The notes under the pieces are model-generated. The model had not been told where the DNA came from. It saw nothing but the letters and a program-made list of their open reading frames with translations, and ran no database searches. From Bifidobacterium simiiventris (GTDB lineage Bacteria; Actinomycetota; Actinomycetes; Actinomycetales; Bifidobacteriaceae), in NCBI RefSeq assembly GCF_019331715.1, contig NZ_JAHBBG010000007.1, forward strand, positions 1-64,000: a stretch of 64,000 bases of DNA, read 5' to 3'. Below, one piece after another: positions 34,756-45,501 of the stretch (within the stretch, counting starts at the first letter, position 1; every line of letters begins with the position of its first letter). A program made the translations under genes and the position numbers.

Positions 34756-36030
34756 ATGGATACGAATGTGATTATCGGCATTGTGGCCGTGGTGGCCATC
34801 GCCGTGTTGTTGATCGCGTGGGGCGTGTGGAACGACCGCTCGCGCAAGGCTGCGCTCAAGCGCGCCGAGGATGATGCCAAAGCCCGTGCGGATGCGCGGA
34901 TTGCGGCTGAGGAAGCCGAGGAGCGCAAGGCGCAGGCCGCTGCGGCGGAAAGTGCGCAGGCGGCCGAATCTTCTGATGCCGCACATGAGGGGAGTGGCGC
35001 CGCTGCCGTCATTGCAAACGAAGGCGAAGCCGGGAAATCCGCGGAAACGGAACCGGTTCAGACCCCGGAACCGGCCGCCGCTCCGAAAGCCGTGGACACC
35101 CCGGAAACGGCCGGCTCGCGCATCCAGCGGCTCAAGGCCAAACTCGCCAACAGCGCGAATCCGTTCGGTAAGGCGCTGTTTGCGATCCTCACCAAGGACA
35201 ACCTGTCCGAATCCGACTGGGAGGACGTCGAGGATACGCTGCTGCTCGCCGACGTCGGCGCGGAGGCCAGCGAACAGCTGGTCGACGAGCTGCGCAAGGA
35301 CGCCCGCATCACCGGCAAGGCCGACGCGGCGGAAGTCCGCGCCAGCCTGCGCGACAAGCTCCTCGATCTCGTCGGCCGCGATACTGACCGTCGACTCAAC
35401 GCGAACAAGGACGGCGCGAACAAGCCGTCCGTCATCATCATGGTCGGCGTCAACGGCACCGGCAAGACCACGACCGCCGGCAAGCTCGCGCGACTGTTCG
35501 TCTCCGAAGGCAAGCAGGTCGTGATGGGCGCGGCCGACACGTTCCGCGCGGCGGCCGCGGACCAGCTCGAAACATGGGGCGCGAAGGTGAACGTGCCCGT
35601 CGTACGTTCCGACAAGGACGGCGCCGACCCGGCGTCCGTCGCGTTCGAGGCGAGCGCCAAGGCCAAGGAGATGGGCGCCGACGTGCTCATCATCGACACG
35701 GCCGGACGTTTGCAGAACAAGGCCAACCTGATGGACGAGCTGGGCAAGATCCGTCGCGTGACCGAAAAGAACCTGCCGGTCGACGAAGTGCTGCTTGTGC
35801 TCGACGCGACCACCGGCCAGAACGGCATGACGCAGGCCAAGGTGTTCGCCGAGGCAATCGGCATCACCGGCGTGGTGCTCTCCAAGCTCGACGGCTCGGC
35901 CAAGGGCGGCATCGTGATCTCCGTGCAGAAGGAGCTCGGCGTGCCGGTCAAGCTCGTGGGCTTGGGCGAAGGCCCCGACGACCTCGCGCCATTCGACCCC
36001 GAAGGCTTCGTCGACGGCATCCTCGCGTAA
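34756..36030 (+). CDS. ftsY: Signal-recognition-particle receptor FtsY
   Basis: This 424-residue SRP receptor GTPase docks ribosome-SRP complexes at the membrane. Unlike E. coli FtsY it starts with a real membrane helix (VIIGIVAVVAIAVLLIAWGVW, about 5-25), then an acidic, alanine-rich A domain to about 125. The N domain follows, then the G domain with P-loop GVNGTGKTTTAGKLA (about 231-245), DTFRAAA, DTAGR and TKLDG-like LSKLDGSAKGG. It is adjacent to amtB-glnK-glnD, a gene order known from Corynebacterium. A terminator separates it from amtB. Confidence 0.96.
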   Translation: MDTNVIIGIVAVVAIAVLLIAWGVWNDRSRKAALKRAEDDAKARADARIAAEEAEERKAQAAAAESAQAAESSDAAHEGSGAAAVIANEGEAGKSAETEPVQTPEPAAAPKAVDTPETAGSRIQRLKAKLANSANPFGKALFAILTKDNLSESDWEDVEDTLLLADVGAEASEQLVDELRKDARITGKADAAEVRASLRDKLLDLVGRDTDRRLNANKDGANKPSVIIMVGVNGTGKTTTAGKLARLFVSEGKQVVMGAADTFRAAAADQLETWGAKVNVPVVRSDKDGADPASVAFEASAKAKEMGADVLIIDTAGRLQNKANLMDELGKIRRVTEKNLPVDEVLLVLDATTGQNGMTQAKVFAEAIGITGVVLSKLDGSAKGGIVISVQKELGVPVKLVGLGEGPDDLAPFDPEGFVDGILA

Positions 36031-36060
36031 GACCGCCATCGAAACGTCCGTACAGTGAAA

Positions 36061-36096
36061 CGTCCGCACCCGCGAAATCGGGTGCGGACGTTTTTT
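36061..36096 (+). terminator. Terminator of ftsY
   Basis: CGTCCGCACCC and GGGTGCGGACG pair perfectly around GCGAAATC, followed by six Ts. Confidence 0.92.
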
Positions 36097-36233
36097 CGTA
36101 ACATGGCCATCCATCGGTTGCCAACGTAATCAAAACCGCACGAATCCGCCGTCATCACTCCACGAGCACATCGCCGCGTTCCACGCGATCATCGTCGATT
36201 CGTCCAATCTGCCCCTCCCTCGTTTTACATGCG

Positions 36234-36252
36234 CGTAACGTTCCGTAACGTT
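36234..36252. promoter_or_regulatory. Direct repeat CGTAACGTT upstream of amtB
   Basis: Two copies, at 36234-36242 and 36244-36252, are 10 bp apart (one helical turn), about 125 bases before the amtB start. The GTAAC elements recall the GTnAC half-sites of actinobacterial GlnR. Binding by a nitrogen regulator is an inference. Confidence 0.45.
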
Positions 36253-36376
36253 TTCACAACACGTGCGGCGTTCCATACCGTCATGTGAGCTCCCCACAAA
36301 GGAGCGAAAAGAGTTACCCCGACCGCTCGGTTCGTGCAACGGGCTGGCGGACAAGACGAAAGAGAGGGAGGTTGAC

Positions 36377-38000
<1,624 letters not shown>

Positions 38001-38062
38001 CAGACTCCCGGATCGGGTTCGGCCTGTGGCTGGACGATGGTTCGGGCATCAGTAAGACAGAT

Positions 38063-38097
38063 CCCCGCACGCAGCGTTACGCCGTGCGGGGATTTTT
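38063..38097 (+). terminator. Terminator between glnK and glnD
   Basis: CCCCGCACG and CGTGCGGGG pair around an 11-nt loop and are followed by ATTTTT. The glnD ribosome-binding site (GAGGAG) begins about eight bases later, so this hairpin would lower glnD expression relative to amtB-glnK. Confidence 0.88.
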
Positions 38098-38119
38098 CGT
38101 TTGTGAGGAGCGGTCATCA

Positions 38120-39979
38120 ATGACTTCGGCGGTCGACAAACTCAAAGCACGGTTCATGGATCTCAGCCAGCCCGACGACGACGGCATCTATCGCGACGGT
38201 GCCGCCAAACGCAAGGCTCGCACCGAACTGGCCGTCGGCGCGTTGCGGCAGTTATGGGCCGAGGCGACGGCCGGCGTATCGTTCGACGTGCCGTCAACCG
38301 GCATCGGACTGGCCGCGGTCGGTTCGCTCGCTCGCGGCCAGATCGGCCCATCGTCCGACATCGATCTCGTCATCATCTACGAACCGCATGCCGTGAACGA
38401 TCAACAGCTCAACGAACTCGCCAACAAGATCTGGTATCCGATGTGGGATTCCGGACTTGACCTCGATCATTCCGTGCGCACGCGGCAGCAATGCGAGGCC
38501 GTCACCGACAAGGATCTGCCGGCCGCGATGGGATGGCTCGACGTGCTGCCGCTCGCGGGCGACACCGGACTGATCGAAACCACGGCCGCGTCGATTCTCG
38601 AACGGTGGCGCAAGGCCGCGCGCAAGCGGCTGCCGGAACTGCTCGAATCGGCCGAAAAACGATTGAACGAGTTCGGCCGGCTGCCGTACCTAAACCAGCC
38701 GGACATCAAGGAGACGCGCGGTGGTCTGCGTGACTCGGTGCTCGTCTCCGCGCTTGCCGCGTCGTGGCTCGCCGACCGGCCGCATGGCGCATATGACGCG
38801 GCCGTCGAGGCGTTGCTCGATGTTCGCGACTGCATCCATCTGGTCGCGAACAAGGATACGAACCTGCTGTTGCCGCCGTATCAGGCCAAAGTTGCGGCCA
38901 TGCTCGGCTTCGCCGACCCGACCCTGCCCGAGGGGGAGCGCGAGGCGAAATCCATCGAGGACCTGCAGACACGGCTGGCGCGCATCGGGCGCACGATCGC
39001 GTTTTCGCTCGATTCGACGGCATCGCGTGCCGAGCATTCGCTCACGCATGAGAAGCCGCGGTTCTCGTTCTTCCAGATGATGAACCCGAGGGCGGGAGGC
39101 AAGCGTGAGGCGCCGACATTCGAAGTGCTGGCGCCGGGAGTGGTCTCGCACGAGCGCGAAGTGGTGCTGGCGCCCGGCGTGGACCCGTCTCGCGATGCGA
39201 CGCTGGCGCTGCGGGCCGCGACGGCGGCCGCCGAGTTCGAGCTGCCGATCAACCCGGCCACGCTGACGAACCTGCGACGCTGCCCGATCCGCGATTCGGT
39301 ATGGAGCGGGGAGGCGCGCGACCTGTTCGTACGGCTGTTGGCGTCCGGCCCGGCGTTGCTTGACGTGTGGGACGAGCTTGATTTCGTGGATATTCCGGGG
39401 CGTTGGATCCCGGAGTGGCTGGGCATTCGCAATCGGCCGAGCGCGTCGGCGGCGCACCGGTACACCATCGACCGGCACAGCGTTGAAGTGGTGACGCGGC
39501 TTGGGCGGGAATCGGCGGCCGGTGCGATGTCGGGGCCGGGCGGTTCGGATAGCGGCGAGCGGTACGACGACGCGCATTACACGGCGTTGCTACTGGCCGG
39601 GCTGCTGCACGACATCGGCAAACGGCCGTTCGTGACCGACCATGCGGCCGAAGGCGCGAAACACGTGCCGGTGATTCTGAAGCGCATGGGGTATTCGCCT
39701 GACATCGTGCGCTGGGCCACCATCTTGGTGCGCGAGCACCTGACGTTGTCGGAATTCGCGACAGGCCGCAATCCCTCCGACCCTGCGGTGGGGGACGAGC
39801 TGGCCGGACGGCTCGACCATGACCCGGTGCTGCTGGACATGCTCTTCGATCTGACGCGCGCGGACGGTTCCTCGCTTGGCGCGACGGCGGGCGAGCAGAT
39901 CACCAAGCAGTACGGGTGGTCGAAATGGCGCGAATCACTGGTTCGGGCCATGTACAACGCCACGCGCTACCACATGTGA
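38120..39979 (+). CDS. glnD: [Protein-PII] uridylyltransferase/uridylyl-removing enzyme (GlnD)
   Basis: This 619-residue protein modifies GlnK. The nucleotidyltransferase motif is GSLARGQIGPSSDIDLVII (about 74-92, with GS and DxD), and the HD domain is LLAGLLHDIGKRPFVTDHAAEGA (near 492-514). It is shorter than E. coli GlnD (about 890 aa): the stretch after the HD domain is brief and tandem ACT domains are not apparent, so glutamine sensing may differ. ATG 38120 has GAGGAG upstream. It is last in amtB-glnK-glnD, behind a hairpin terminator. Confidence 0.9.
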   Translation: MTSAVDKLKARFMDLSQPDDDGIYRDGAAKRKARTELAVGALRQLWAEATAGVSFDVPSTGIGLAAVGSLARGQIGPSSDIDLVIIYEPHAVNDQQLNELANKIWYPMWDSGLDLDHSVRTRQQCEAVTDKDLPAAMGWLDVLPLAGDTGLIETTAASILERWRKAARKRLPELLESAEKRLNEFGRLPYLNQPDIKETRGGLRDSVLVSALAASWLADRPHGAYDAAVEALLDVRDCIHLVANKDTNLLLPPYQAKVAAMLGFADPTLPEGEREAKSIEDLQTRLARIGRTIAFSLDSTASRAEHSLTHEKPRFSFFQMMNPRAGGKREAPTFEVLAPGVVSHEREVVLAPGVDPSRDATLALRAATAAAEFELPINPATLTNLRRCPIRDSVWSGEARDLFVRLLASGPALLDVWDELDFVDIPGRWIPEWLGIRNRPSASAAHRYTIDRHSVEVVTRLGRESAAGAMSGPGGSDSGERYDDAHYTALLLAGLLHDIGKRPFVTDHAAEGAKHVPVILKRMGYSPDIVRWATILVREHLTLSEFATGRNPSDPAVGDELAGRLDHDPVLLDMLFDLTRADGSSLGATAGEQITKQYGWSKWRESLVRAMYNATRYHM

Positions 39980-40004
39980 GGTGCGATGGCGGGCAATTAT
40001 GCCT

Positions 40005-41414
40005 TCAACGCATCCAGCGGTCGGTGCGGATGCGCGCGCCGTTGAACACGGCCCGTCCGCCGACGAACAGCACGTTGATGATGACCCATAGTACGACCAT
40101 GCGCGCGGTGTCGCTGGTGATGAGCCGGCCGTCCATCGCATTGACGGCCGCCAGCGCCGGCAGATAGATTGCGGTGGTCACCGTGCAGCCCATCGCCAGA
40201 TACTGGTAATCGCCCGCGCCGATGAGGATGCCGTCAAGCGCCCACATCCAGCCACCGAGCGGCAGGAACACGGCCAGCACGATGCAGCCCACCGCGATAA
40301 GGTGCTGCACTTCGGGCGTGGGGGAGAACAGGGGTGACGCGGCCGATCCGGTGACGGCGAGTCCGACGCCGAGCGCCGCTCCGGCATACACTCCGGCGCG
40401 CCCTGCCACACGGGTCATGGCCCGGGCGTTGCCGCGCCGCCCGGCACCCAGTTCCGTTGCGACGAGCGCCTGCCCTGCGATGCCGATCGCGTCCAGCATG
40501 TTGATCACGAAGTTCCAGCTCGAATTGACGGCCTGATAGCCGGCCAGCACGGTCACGCCCATGTGCGTGGCCAACACCACTGTGCCCACCATCGAAATGC
40601 GCAGCGCCAGCGTGCGCATGAACAACGGCGCTCCGTCACCGGCCGTGTGCATGATGCCGCCCAACCGAGGCCGCCAGCTCGCGCCGTCCGCACGCGTCCA
40701 CAGCAATGCCGGCACGACGAGGAATAGGCCCATGAACCACTGCGCGATCAGCGTCGCCACACCAGAACCCGTTATGCCCCAACGAAATCCGAACACGAAC
40801 AGCACGTCGAGCACGGTATTCACCGCCGCGCCGCTCACTGCTGCGATCAGCGTGATCCGCACCTTCTGCAATCCGCGGAAAATCCCGTTCGCCGCATAGA
40901 CGAGCAGCATGCCCGGCAGTCCGAAGATCACCGCCCGCAGGTAGTTGACCGCGTTTTCCAGCACCGTCCCGCGCGCTCCCATCGCGGCGCACAACGGTTC
41001 GGCCGCGGCGAACAGCGCTGTGGAGACGACTATGCCAATGCCCAACGCCAGCCATAATCCGTCGATGCCGGCCTCGAGTCCGTCGCGCCGCCGGCCTGCG
41101 CCGATCAGCCGCGCCACCTGCGATGTGGTGCCGTACGCCAGAAACACGCACAGCCCGGCCGTGGTGAGCATAATGGTCGATCCGACTGAAAGTCCCGCCA
41201 GCGCCGCGTCGCCGATATGCCCGACGATGGCCGTGTCGATGAGCACGAACGCCGGTTCCGCGATGAGCTGGCCGAACGTGGGTATCGCCAGCGCGAGGAT
41301 CCGCCGGCCTGTAGACATGCCGTGCGAGGTTGCGGAGGCTCCGGATTCGTTGGATTTCGGGGAACTGGCGGATGCGCGGCCCGTTGGTTCGTCGTCTTGG
41401 TTCGTGGTGGTCAT
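40005..41414 (-). CDS. MATE-family efflux transporter (DinF-like)
   Basis: This 469-residue, twelve-helix multidrug/toxic-compound exporter is driven by proton or sodium antiport. The two repeated halves start with ALAIPTFGQLIAEPAFVLIDTAIVGHIGDAALAGLSVG (about 41-78) and ALRISMVGTVVLATHMGVTVLAGYQ. The N-terminal 35 residues are hydrophilic. It converges on glnD, only 25 bases away. Substrates cannot be deduced. Confidence 0.9.
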   Translation of the reverse strand: MTTTNQDDEPTGRASASSPKSNESGASATSHGMSTGRRILALAIPTFGQLIAEPAFVLIDTAIVGHIGDAALAGLSVGSTIMLTTAGLCVFLAYGTTSQVARLIGAGRRRDGLEAGIDGLWLALGIGIVVSTALFAAAEPLCAAMGARGTVLENAVNYLRAVIFGLPGMLLVYAANGIFRGLQKVRITLIAAVSGAAVNTVLDVLFVFGFRWGITGSGVATLIAQWFMGLFLVVPALLWTRADGASWRPRLGGIMHTAGDGAPLFMRTLALRISMVGTVVLATHMGVTVLAGYQAVNSSWNFVINMLDAIGIAGQALVATELGAGRRGNARAMTRVAGRAGVYAGAALGVGLAVTGSAASPLFSPTPEVQHLIAVGCIVLAVFLPLGGWMWALDGILIGAGDYQYLAMGCTVTTAIYLPALAAVNAMDGRLITSDTARMVVLWVIINVLFVGGRAVFNGARIRTDRWMR

Positions 41415-41616
41415 ATGCCATTACCGTACTCACCTGTATGGCGCGGGCTTGATGCGGGTAGGCGCGTGATGATGTGCCGGCCGCGCCGCAAATGGGTCGG
41501 CTTCGGGCATCGGGAGCGAGACCTGTGCGGATGCGGTTGGATGCTCTTCGTGAATGGGATGTGGCTTATATCACAGCGGCGCATAAAAGACAAATCGCAT
41601 GTCCATCCACAATCGG

Positions 41617-41732
41617 TTATCCACGGCTTATCCCCATGTTATCCACAGAGTTATCCCCAATATGTGGATAACTCTGTGGATTATGCACACGGTTATCCCC
41701 GAAATGTGGATAACTCATTTTTCTTATCCACA
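41617..41732. promoter_or_regulatory. DnaA-box cluster C between the MATE gene and pnuC
   Basis: Four perfect DnaA 9-mers (41639, 41663, 41705, 41724) and at least four one-mismatch boxes (TTATCCACG, TTATCCCCA twice, TTATCCCCG) lie within 116 bp. The region is AT-rich at its right end. No gene lies in 41415-41955. Confidence 0.78.
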
Positions 41733-41830
41733 TTGCACAATCCGTGCGTGTCGCGTCGGGGAATCCAATATGAACGCATGGTGACGGCTACGTTCCGCGC
41801 GCTGTGGCTACCGTGCGCGTCCGCCAGTCG

Positions 41831-41847
41831 AACGACTAATAGTCGTT
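41831..41847. promoter_or_regulatory. Perfect 7-bp inverted repeat upstream of pnuC
   Basis: AACGACT, AAT, AGTCGTT forms a 17-bp operator-like palindrome 109 bases before pnuC. It is a candidate site for an NAD-responsive repressor; the regulator is not identified. Confidence 0.5.
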
Positions 41848-41955
41848 GTGACTATATCTCGTTGTACCGTATCCCTGACAGATGTGATTCCGCGTGCCGA
41901 TTGATGAACGATCAACAGGCGAACAACCGCGGAACATACTCAGAGAGAGGTTCTC

Positions 41956-42783
41956 ATGAACGATCTTATGAACGGTGTCAGGAACGCCGTCGACCCACAG
42001 CGCGTCGTGCGCGAACTGCTGGACTTCAAGCCGGGCGAATTCACCCTGATCGGCGTGATGCTGCTCGCGCAGATCATCTCCTTCATCTTCACCGGCTCAT
42101 ACACCGCCGCCGACTGGATCGGCCTCGTCTCCGGCATCTGCATCGTCTTCAACCTCATCCTCGTCGACCGCGGCCGCCTGACCAACTATCTGTGGGGCTT
42201 CCTCGGCTGCGCGACCTGGCTATGGGTCGCCGTCATGAACCACCTCGTCGGAGACATCTTCTCCCAGATCTTCTACGTTGTCATGCAGTTCGTCGGCGTG
42301 TATGTCTGGCAGCGCCAGCTTGACCGCCAGCGCAACGCGGACACGCCCGCGGACGGCAAGAGCGAGTCGGTCGGTTCGGCCGAGGTCAAGGCGCGCAACA
42401 TCACCTGGTGGCAGGGTCTGCTTGCGATCGTATTCACCGTCGCCGTCTATCTGATCGTCGTGTTCACGTCGCACGCGACCGGCGGCGTGCAGATCTGGCT
42501 CGACGGCACGCTGCTGCCGCTCGGCATCATCGGCCAGGTGCTCATGACGTACGGCTATCGTTCGCAGTGGATCGCGTGGCTGCTGCTCGACGTGATCAAG
42601 GTCGTCATCTGGTGGAACCAGCTCGCCGCCGGCGGCCCGGGCGCGATGTCGATGTTCGTGCTGCAGGTCGTCATGCTCGTCAACGGCTTCTACGGCACGT
42701 GGGTGTGGTTCCACAAGGACAGCGTCGCTGCGGCTTCCGCTCAGTCCGCCCAGTCCGTCCAGCCGGCCGTCGCGAAGGCCTGA
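41956..42783 (+). CDS. pnuC: PnuC-family nicotinamide riboside transporter
   Basis: This 275-residue membrane protein with about seven helices facilitates uptake of nicotinamide riboside. FKPGEFTLIGVMLLAQIISF begins the first helix, and YGYRSQWIAWLLLDVIKVVIWW (about 197-218) and VLQVVMLVNGFYGTWVW are typical PnuC core helices. PnuC homologues also carry thiamine or riboflavin, but the next gene, seven bases on, is a NadR-type kinase/adenylyltransferase, fixing the substrate with good confidence. GAGAGAGG precedes ATG 41956. Confidence 0.92.
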   Translation: MNDLMNGVRNAVDPQRVVRELLDFKPGEFTLIGVMLLAQIISFIFTGSYTAADWIGLVSGICIVFNLILVDRGRLTNYLWGFLGCATWLWVAVMNHLVGDIFSQIFYVVMQFVGVYVWQRQLDRQRNADTPADGKSESVGSAEVKARNITWWQGLLAIVFTVAVYLIVVFTSHATGGVQIWLDGTLLPLGIIGQVLMTYGYRSQWIAWLLLDVIKVVIWWNQLAAGGPGAMSMFVLQVVMLVNGFYGTWVWFHKDSVAAASAQSAQSVQPAVAKA

Positions 42784-42789
42784 CCCGCG

Positions 42790-43932
42790 ATGCCAAGCTG
42801 CAACCTCACCACTGCGCCGCTCGCCGGTTCGCGCTTCGCGGTCGTCGTCAGCCGGTTCAGCCCGCTGCACGCCGGTCTCGAGCAGCGCATCTACTCGCTC
42901 GCGTCGAACTACGACGGCGTCATCCTCGTGCTCGCCTCACGCTCCGACCCGGTCGACGGCATCGGTCTTGACTCGCTGACCGGCATGAGCGCGCGCAACC
43001 GCTTCCGTTACCTGCGCGAGGCGTTCAACGACGATCCGGCCATCAGCCCGAAGAAACTCATCTGGAACGACGCCGACACCGCCGCGGACGCCCCGGCATG
43101 GATCAAGCAGCTCAAGGATGCCGCGCGTTCCGCGGTCGCGCCGGCATCGCTCGCCGCACATCCCACGTTCACGGTCGTTACCGACATCACCGCCGTTGAC
43201 CGTACCCTGCGCAACGCGTGGGACGGCAACGAACATTGGTCGGTCGGCGATTTCATCCCCGGCTCCGACGAACTGCAGCGCACGATCTGCGCCGCGCCGC
43301 ACGAGCGCAAATACTGGCCGGTCATCAACCACACGTTCCGCCGCGAATTCACGACCGTCGTACTCGTCGTCGGCAGCGCGTCGGTCGGCAAAACCACGAT
43401 GGTCACGCGCCTGTCGAAGCTGTTCGACGCGCCGATCGCCGTCGAATACGCGCGCGAGTTCGAGGAAGCCTGCAACGTGGACGACGACGAGCTGACCGCG
43501 TTCGACTACCAGCGGCTCATCCTGAGCAAGTTCGCGCAGAACGAGCAGGCGCTCGCCTCGGACGCGAACCACGGCATCGTCTTCCTCGACACCGACGCGA
43601 TGGTGACCAAAACCTACGTCGAGCGGTACCTGCCGCCCGAAGAGGCCGCGCGGCTCGACTCGACGTTCGACATGGTGATTTGCCAGGAACGCCCCGATCT
43701 GGTGCTCGTGATCCCGCCCGTCACCGAATACGTGGACGACGGGTTCCGCGCGATGCAATGGGCATCGGACCGGTACAAGTTCCACGAAACGCTCATGAAG
43801 GTGCTGGGCGAGTCACCGTACGCGGACCGGGTCGTCATGCTGGACGACCGCACGTTCGCCGAGCGCGACGCGCACGCGATCCGGGTGATCGCCGAGCGAA
43901 CCGGCTTCGAACCGCGTCCGACCACCGCGTAG
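42790..43932 (+). CDS. nadR: NadR-like NMN adenylyltransferase/ribosylnicotinamide kinase
   Basis: This 380-residue bifunctional enzyme turns nicotinamide riboside into NMN and then NAD. The N-terminal nucleotidyltransferase has VVVSRFSPLHAG (about 18-29, the GxFxPxHxGH-like motif in altered form). The C-terminal kinase has P-loop VVGSASVGKTTM (about 193-204) and the VFLDTDAMVT Walker B-like segment. The helix-turn-helix present in enterobacterial NadR is absent, so this protein is an enzyme and not a repressor. It forms an operon with pnuC and traps imported riboside by phosphorylation. Confidence 0.92.
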   Translation: MPSCNLTTAPLAGSRFAVVVSRFSPLHAGLEQRIYSLASNYDGVILVLASRSDPVDGIGLDSLTGMSARNRFRYLREAFNDDPAISPKKLIWNDADTAADAPAWIKQLKDAARSAVAPASLAAHPTFTVVTDITAVDRTLRNAWDGNEHWSVGDFIPGSDELQRTICAAPHERKYWPVINHTFRREFTTVVLVVGSASVGKTTMVTRLSKLFDAPIAVEYAREFEEACNVDDDELTAFDYQRLILSKFAQNEQALASDANHGIVFLDTDAMVTKTYVERYLPPEEAARLDSTFDMVICQERPDLVLVIPPVTEYVDDGFRAMQWASDRYKFHETLMKVLGESPYADRVVMLDDRTFAERDAHAIRVIAERTGFEPRPTTA

Positions 43933-44038
43933 GCGACGATCCGTTCCGCGTGCGGCCATGAGACGGGGGGCTCGAGGCTGCGCGCGGGCCGGGCATGACG
44001 CCGCGCGCAAGGACGGCGCAAGGATGCCGAGGGCGCTC

Positions 44039-44044
44039 TATACT
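44039..44044 (+). promoter_or_regulatory. -10 box giving a leaderless dnaB transcript
   Basis: TATACT ends eight bases before ATG 44053, so transcription would start at or next to the start codon. No Shine-Dalgarno lies in the gap and no clear -35 was found. Confidence 0.45.
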
Positions 44045-44052
44045 CGGTGACT

Positions 44053-45498
44053 ATGGCAGACGGAACTACTTGGGATGAAACGCGCGCACCGGAACGGCGC
44101 GAATCGGGTAACGGCACCGGCGGCAACGGCAGTACCGCGCCGGTGCGCGACGCGTTGTTCGACCGCGTGCCGCCTCACGACGACGACGCGGAAATGGCCG
44201 TGCTCGGCGGCATGCTGATGAGCAAGGACGCCATCGGCGAGGTCTCGCAGATGATCGACGTGACCGACTTCTACCAGCCGAAGCACCAGACGATCTACGA
44301 CGCGATCATCGGCCTGTTCTCCGCGTCGCAGCCGGTCGACGTGGTGCTTGTGGCGAACAAGCTGCTCGCGGAAGGCAACCTCGAAAAGGTCGGCGGCGCG
44401 GACTACCTGCACAGCCTCGTCGCCTCCGTGCCGACCGCCGCGAACGCCACGTACTACGCCGACATCGTGCACCAGCGCGCGGTGCTGCGCAACGTGATCG
44501 CGGCCGGCACCAAGATCGCGCAGCTCGGCTACTCGGCGGAAGGATCGCAGGCCGAGGACGTGGTGAACCTTGCGCAGGCCGAAGTGTACGAGATGAGCGT
44601 GGGCAAGGTGCGGCAGGACTACTCCGCGATCGGCCCGGTCGTGCAGGAGACGCTCGAACAGCTCGACAAACTGCAGAACGGCCAGATGGAGAAGGGCGTG
44701 CCGACCGGATTCACCGACATCGACGACGTGACGCAGGGCCTGCAGCCCGGCCAGATGATCGTCGTCGCCGGCCGCCCGGCCATGGGCAAGTCCACGCTCG
44801 GCATCGATTTCGCGCGTTCCGCCGCGCTCAAGCACGGCCTGACCACCGTGGTCTTCAGCCTGGAGATGAGCAAGGTGGAGCTCGCGCAGCGCATCATCTC
44901 CGCCGAAACCGGCATCCCGCTCGTCGTGCTGCGCCGCGCGGACGCCGAGAACCTGACCTCCGACCGCTGGACGCAGCTCAACAATTTCTGGGCGCGCATG
45001 CAGGACGCGCCGCTGTTCATCGACGACTCGCCGAACATGTCCCTCATGGAGATCCGCGCGAAATGCCGCCGCCTCAAGCAGACCAACGACCTGAAACTCG
45101 TCGTGATCGACTACCTGCAGCTCATGACCTCCGGCAAGCACGTGGAAAGCCGCCAGCAGGAGGTGTCCGAGTTCTCCCGTGCGTTGAAGCTGCTCGCCAA
45201 GGAGCTCGAGGTGCCGGTCGTGGCGCTTTCGCAGCTGAACCGAGGCCCGGAGATGCGCAACGACAAGAAGCCGCAGCTGTCGGATCTGCGTGAGTCCGGT
45301 TCGATCGAACAGGACGCCGACGTGGTGTTCCTTGTGCACCGTCCGGACTTCTACGACAAGGAGGACCGCCCTGGCGAGGCCGACATCATCATGGCGAAGC
45401 ACCGTAACGGCCCGACCGAAACGTTCCACCTGGTGTTCCAGGGCGACCGTTCCCGCTTCAACAACATGCCGCAGGACTACAACAACCAGGGGGTGTGA
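44053..45498 (+). CDS. dnaB: Replicative DNA helicase DnaB
   Basis: This 481-residue hexameric helicase unwinds DNA at the replication fork. The N-terminal domain contains DRVPPHDDDAEMAVLGGMLMSKDAI. RecA-like motifs are VVAGRPAMGKSTLGIDFAR (Walker A near 240-248), LVVIDYLQLM (Walker B) and SQLNRGPE. The family end is RNGPTETFHLVFQGDRSRFNN. I choose ATG 44053 over GTG 44047; the -10 box spacing supports leaderless translation. No intein is present. murT follows three bases after the stop. Confidence 0.95.
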   Translation: MADGTTWDETRAPERRESGNGTGGNGSTAPVRDALFDRVPPHDDDAEMAVLGGMLMSKDAIGEVSQMIDVTDFYQPKHQTIYDAIIGLFSASQPVDVVLVANKLLAEGNLEKVGGADYLHSLVASVPTAANATYYADIVHQRAVLRNVIAAGTKIAQLGYSAEGSQAEDVVNLAQAEVYEMSVGKVRQDYSAIGPVVQETLEQLDKLQNGQMEKGVPTGFTDIDDVTQGLQPGQMIVVAGRPAMGKSTLGIDFARSAALKHGLTTVVFSLEMSKVELAQRIISAETGIPLVVLRRADAENLTSDRWTQLNNFWARMQDAPLFIDDSPNMSLMEIRAKCRRLKQTNDLKLVVIDYLQLMTSGKHVESRQQEVSEFSRALKLLAKELEVPVVALSQLNRGPEMRNDKKPQLSDLRESGSIEQDADVVFLVHRPDFYDKEDRPGEADIIMAKHRNGPTETFHLVFQGDRSRFNNMPQDYNNQGV

Positions 45499-45501
45499 TC
45501 G

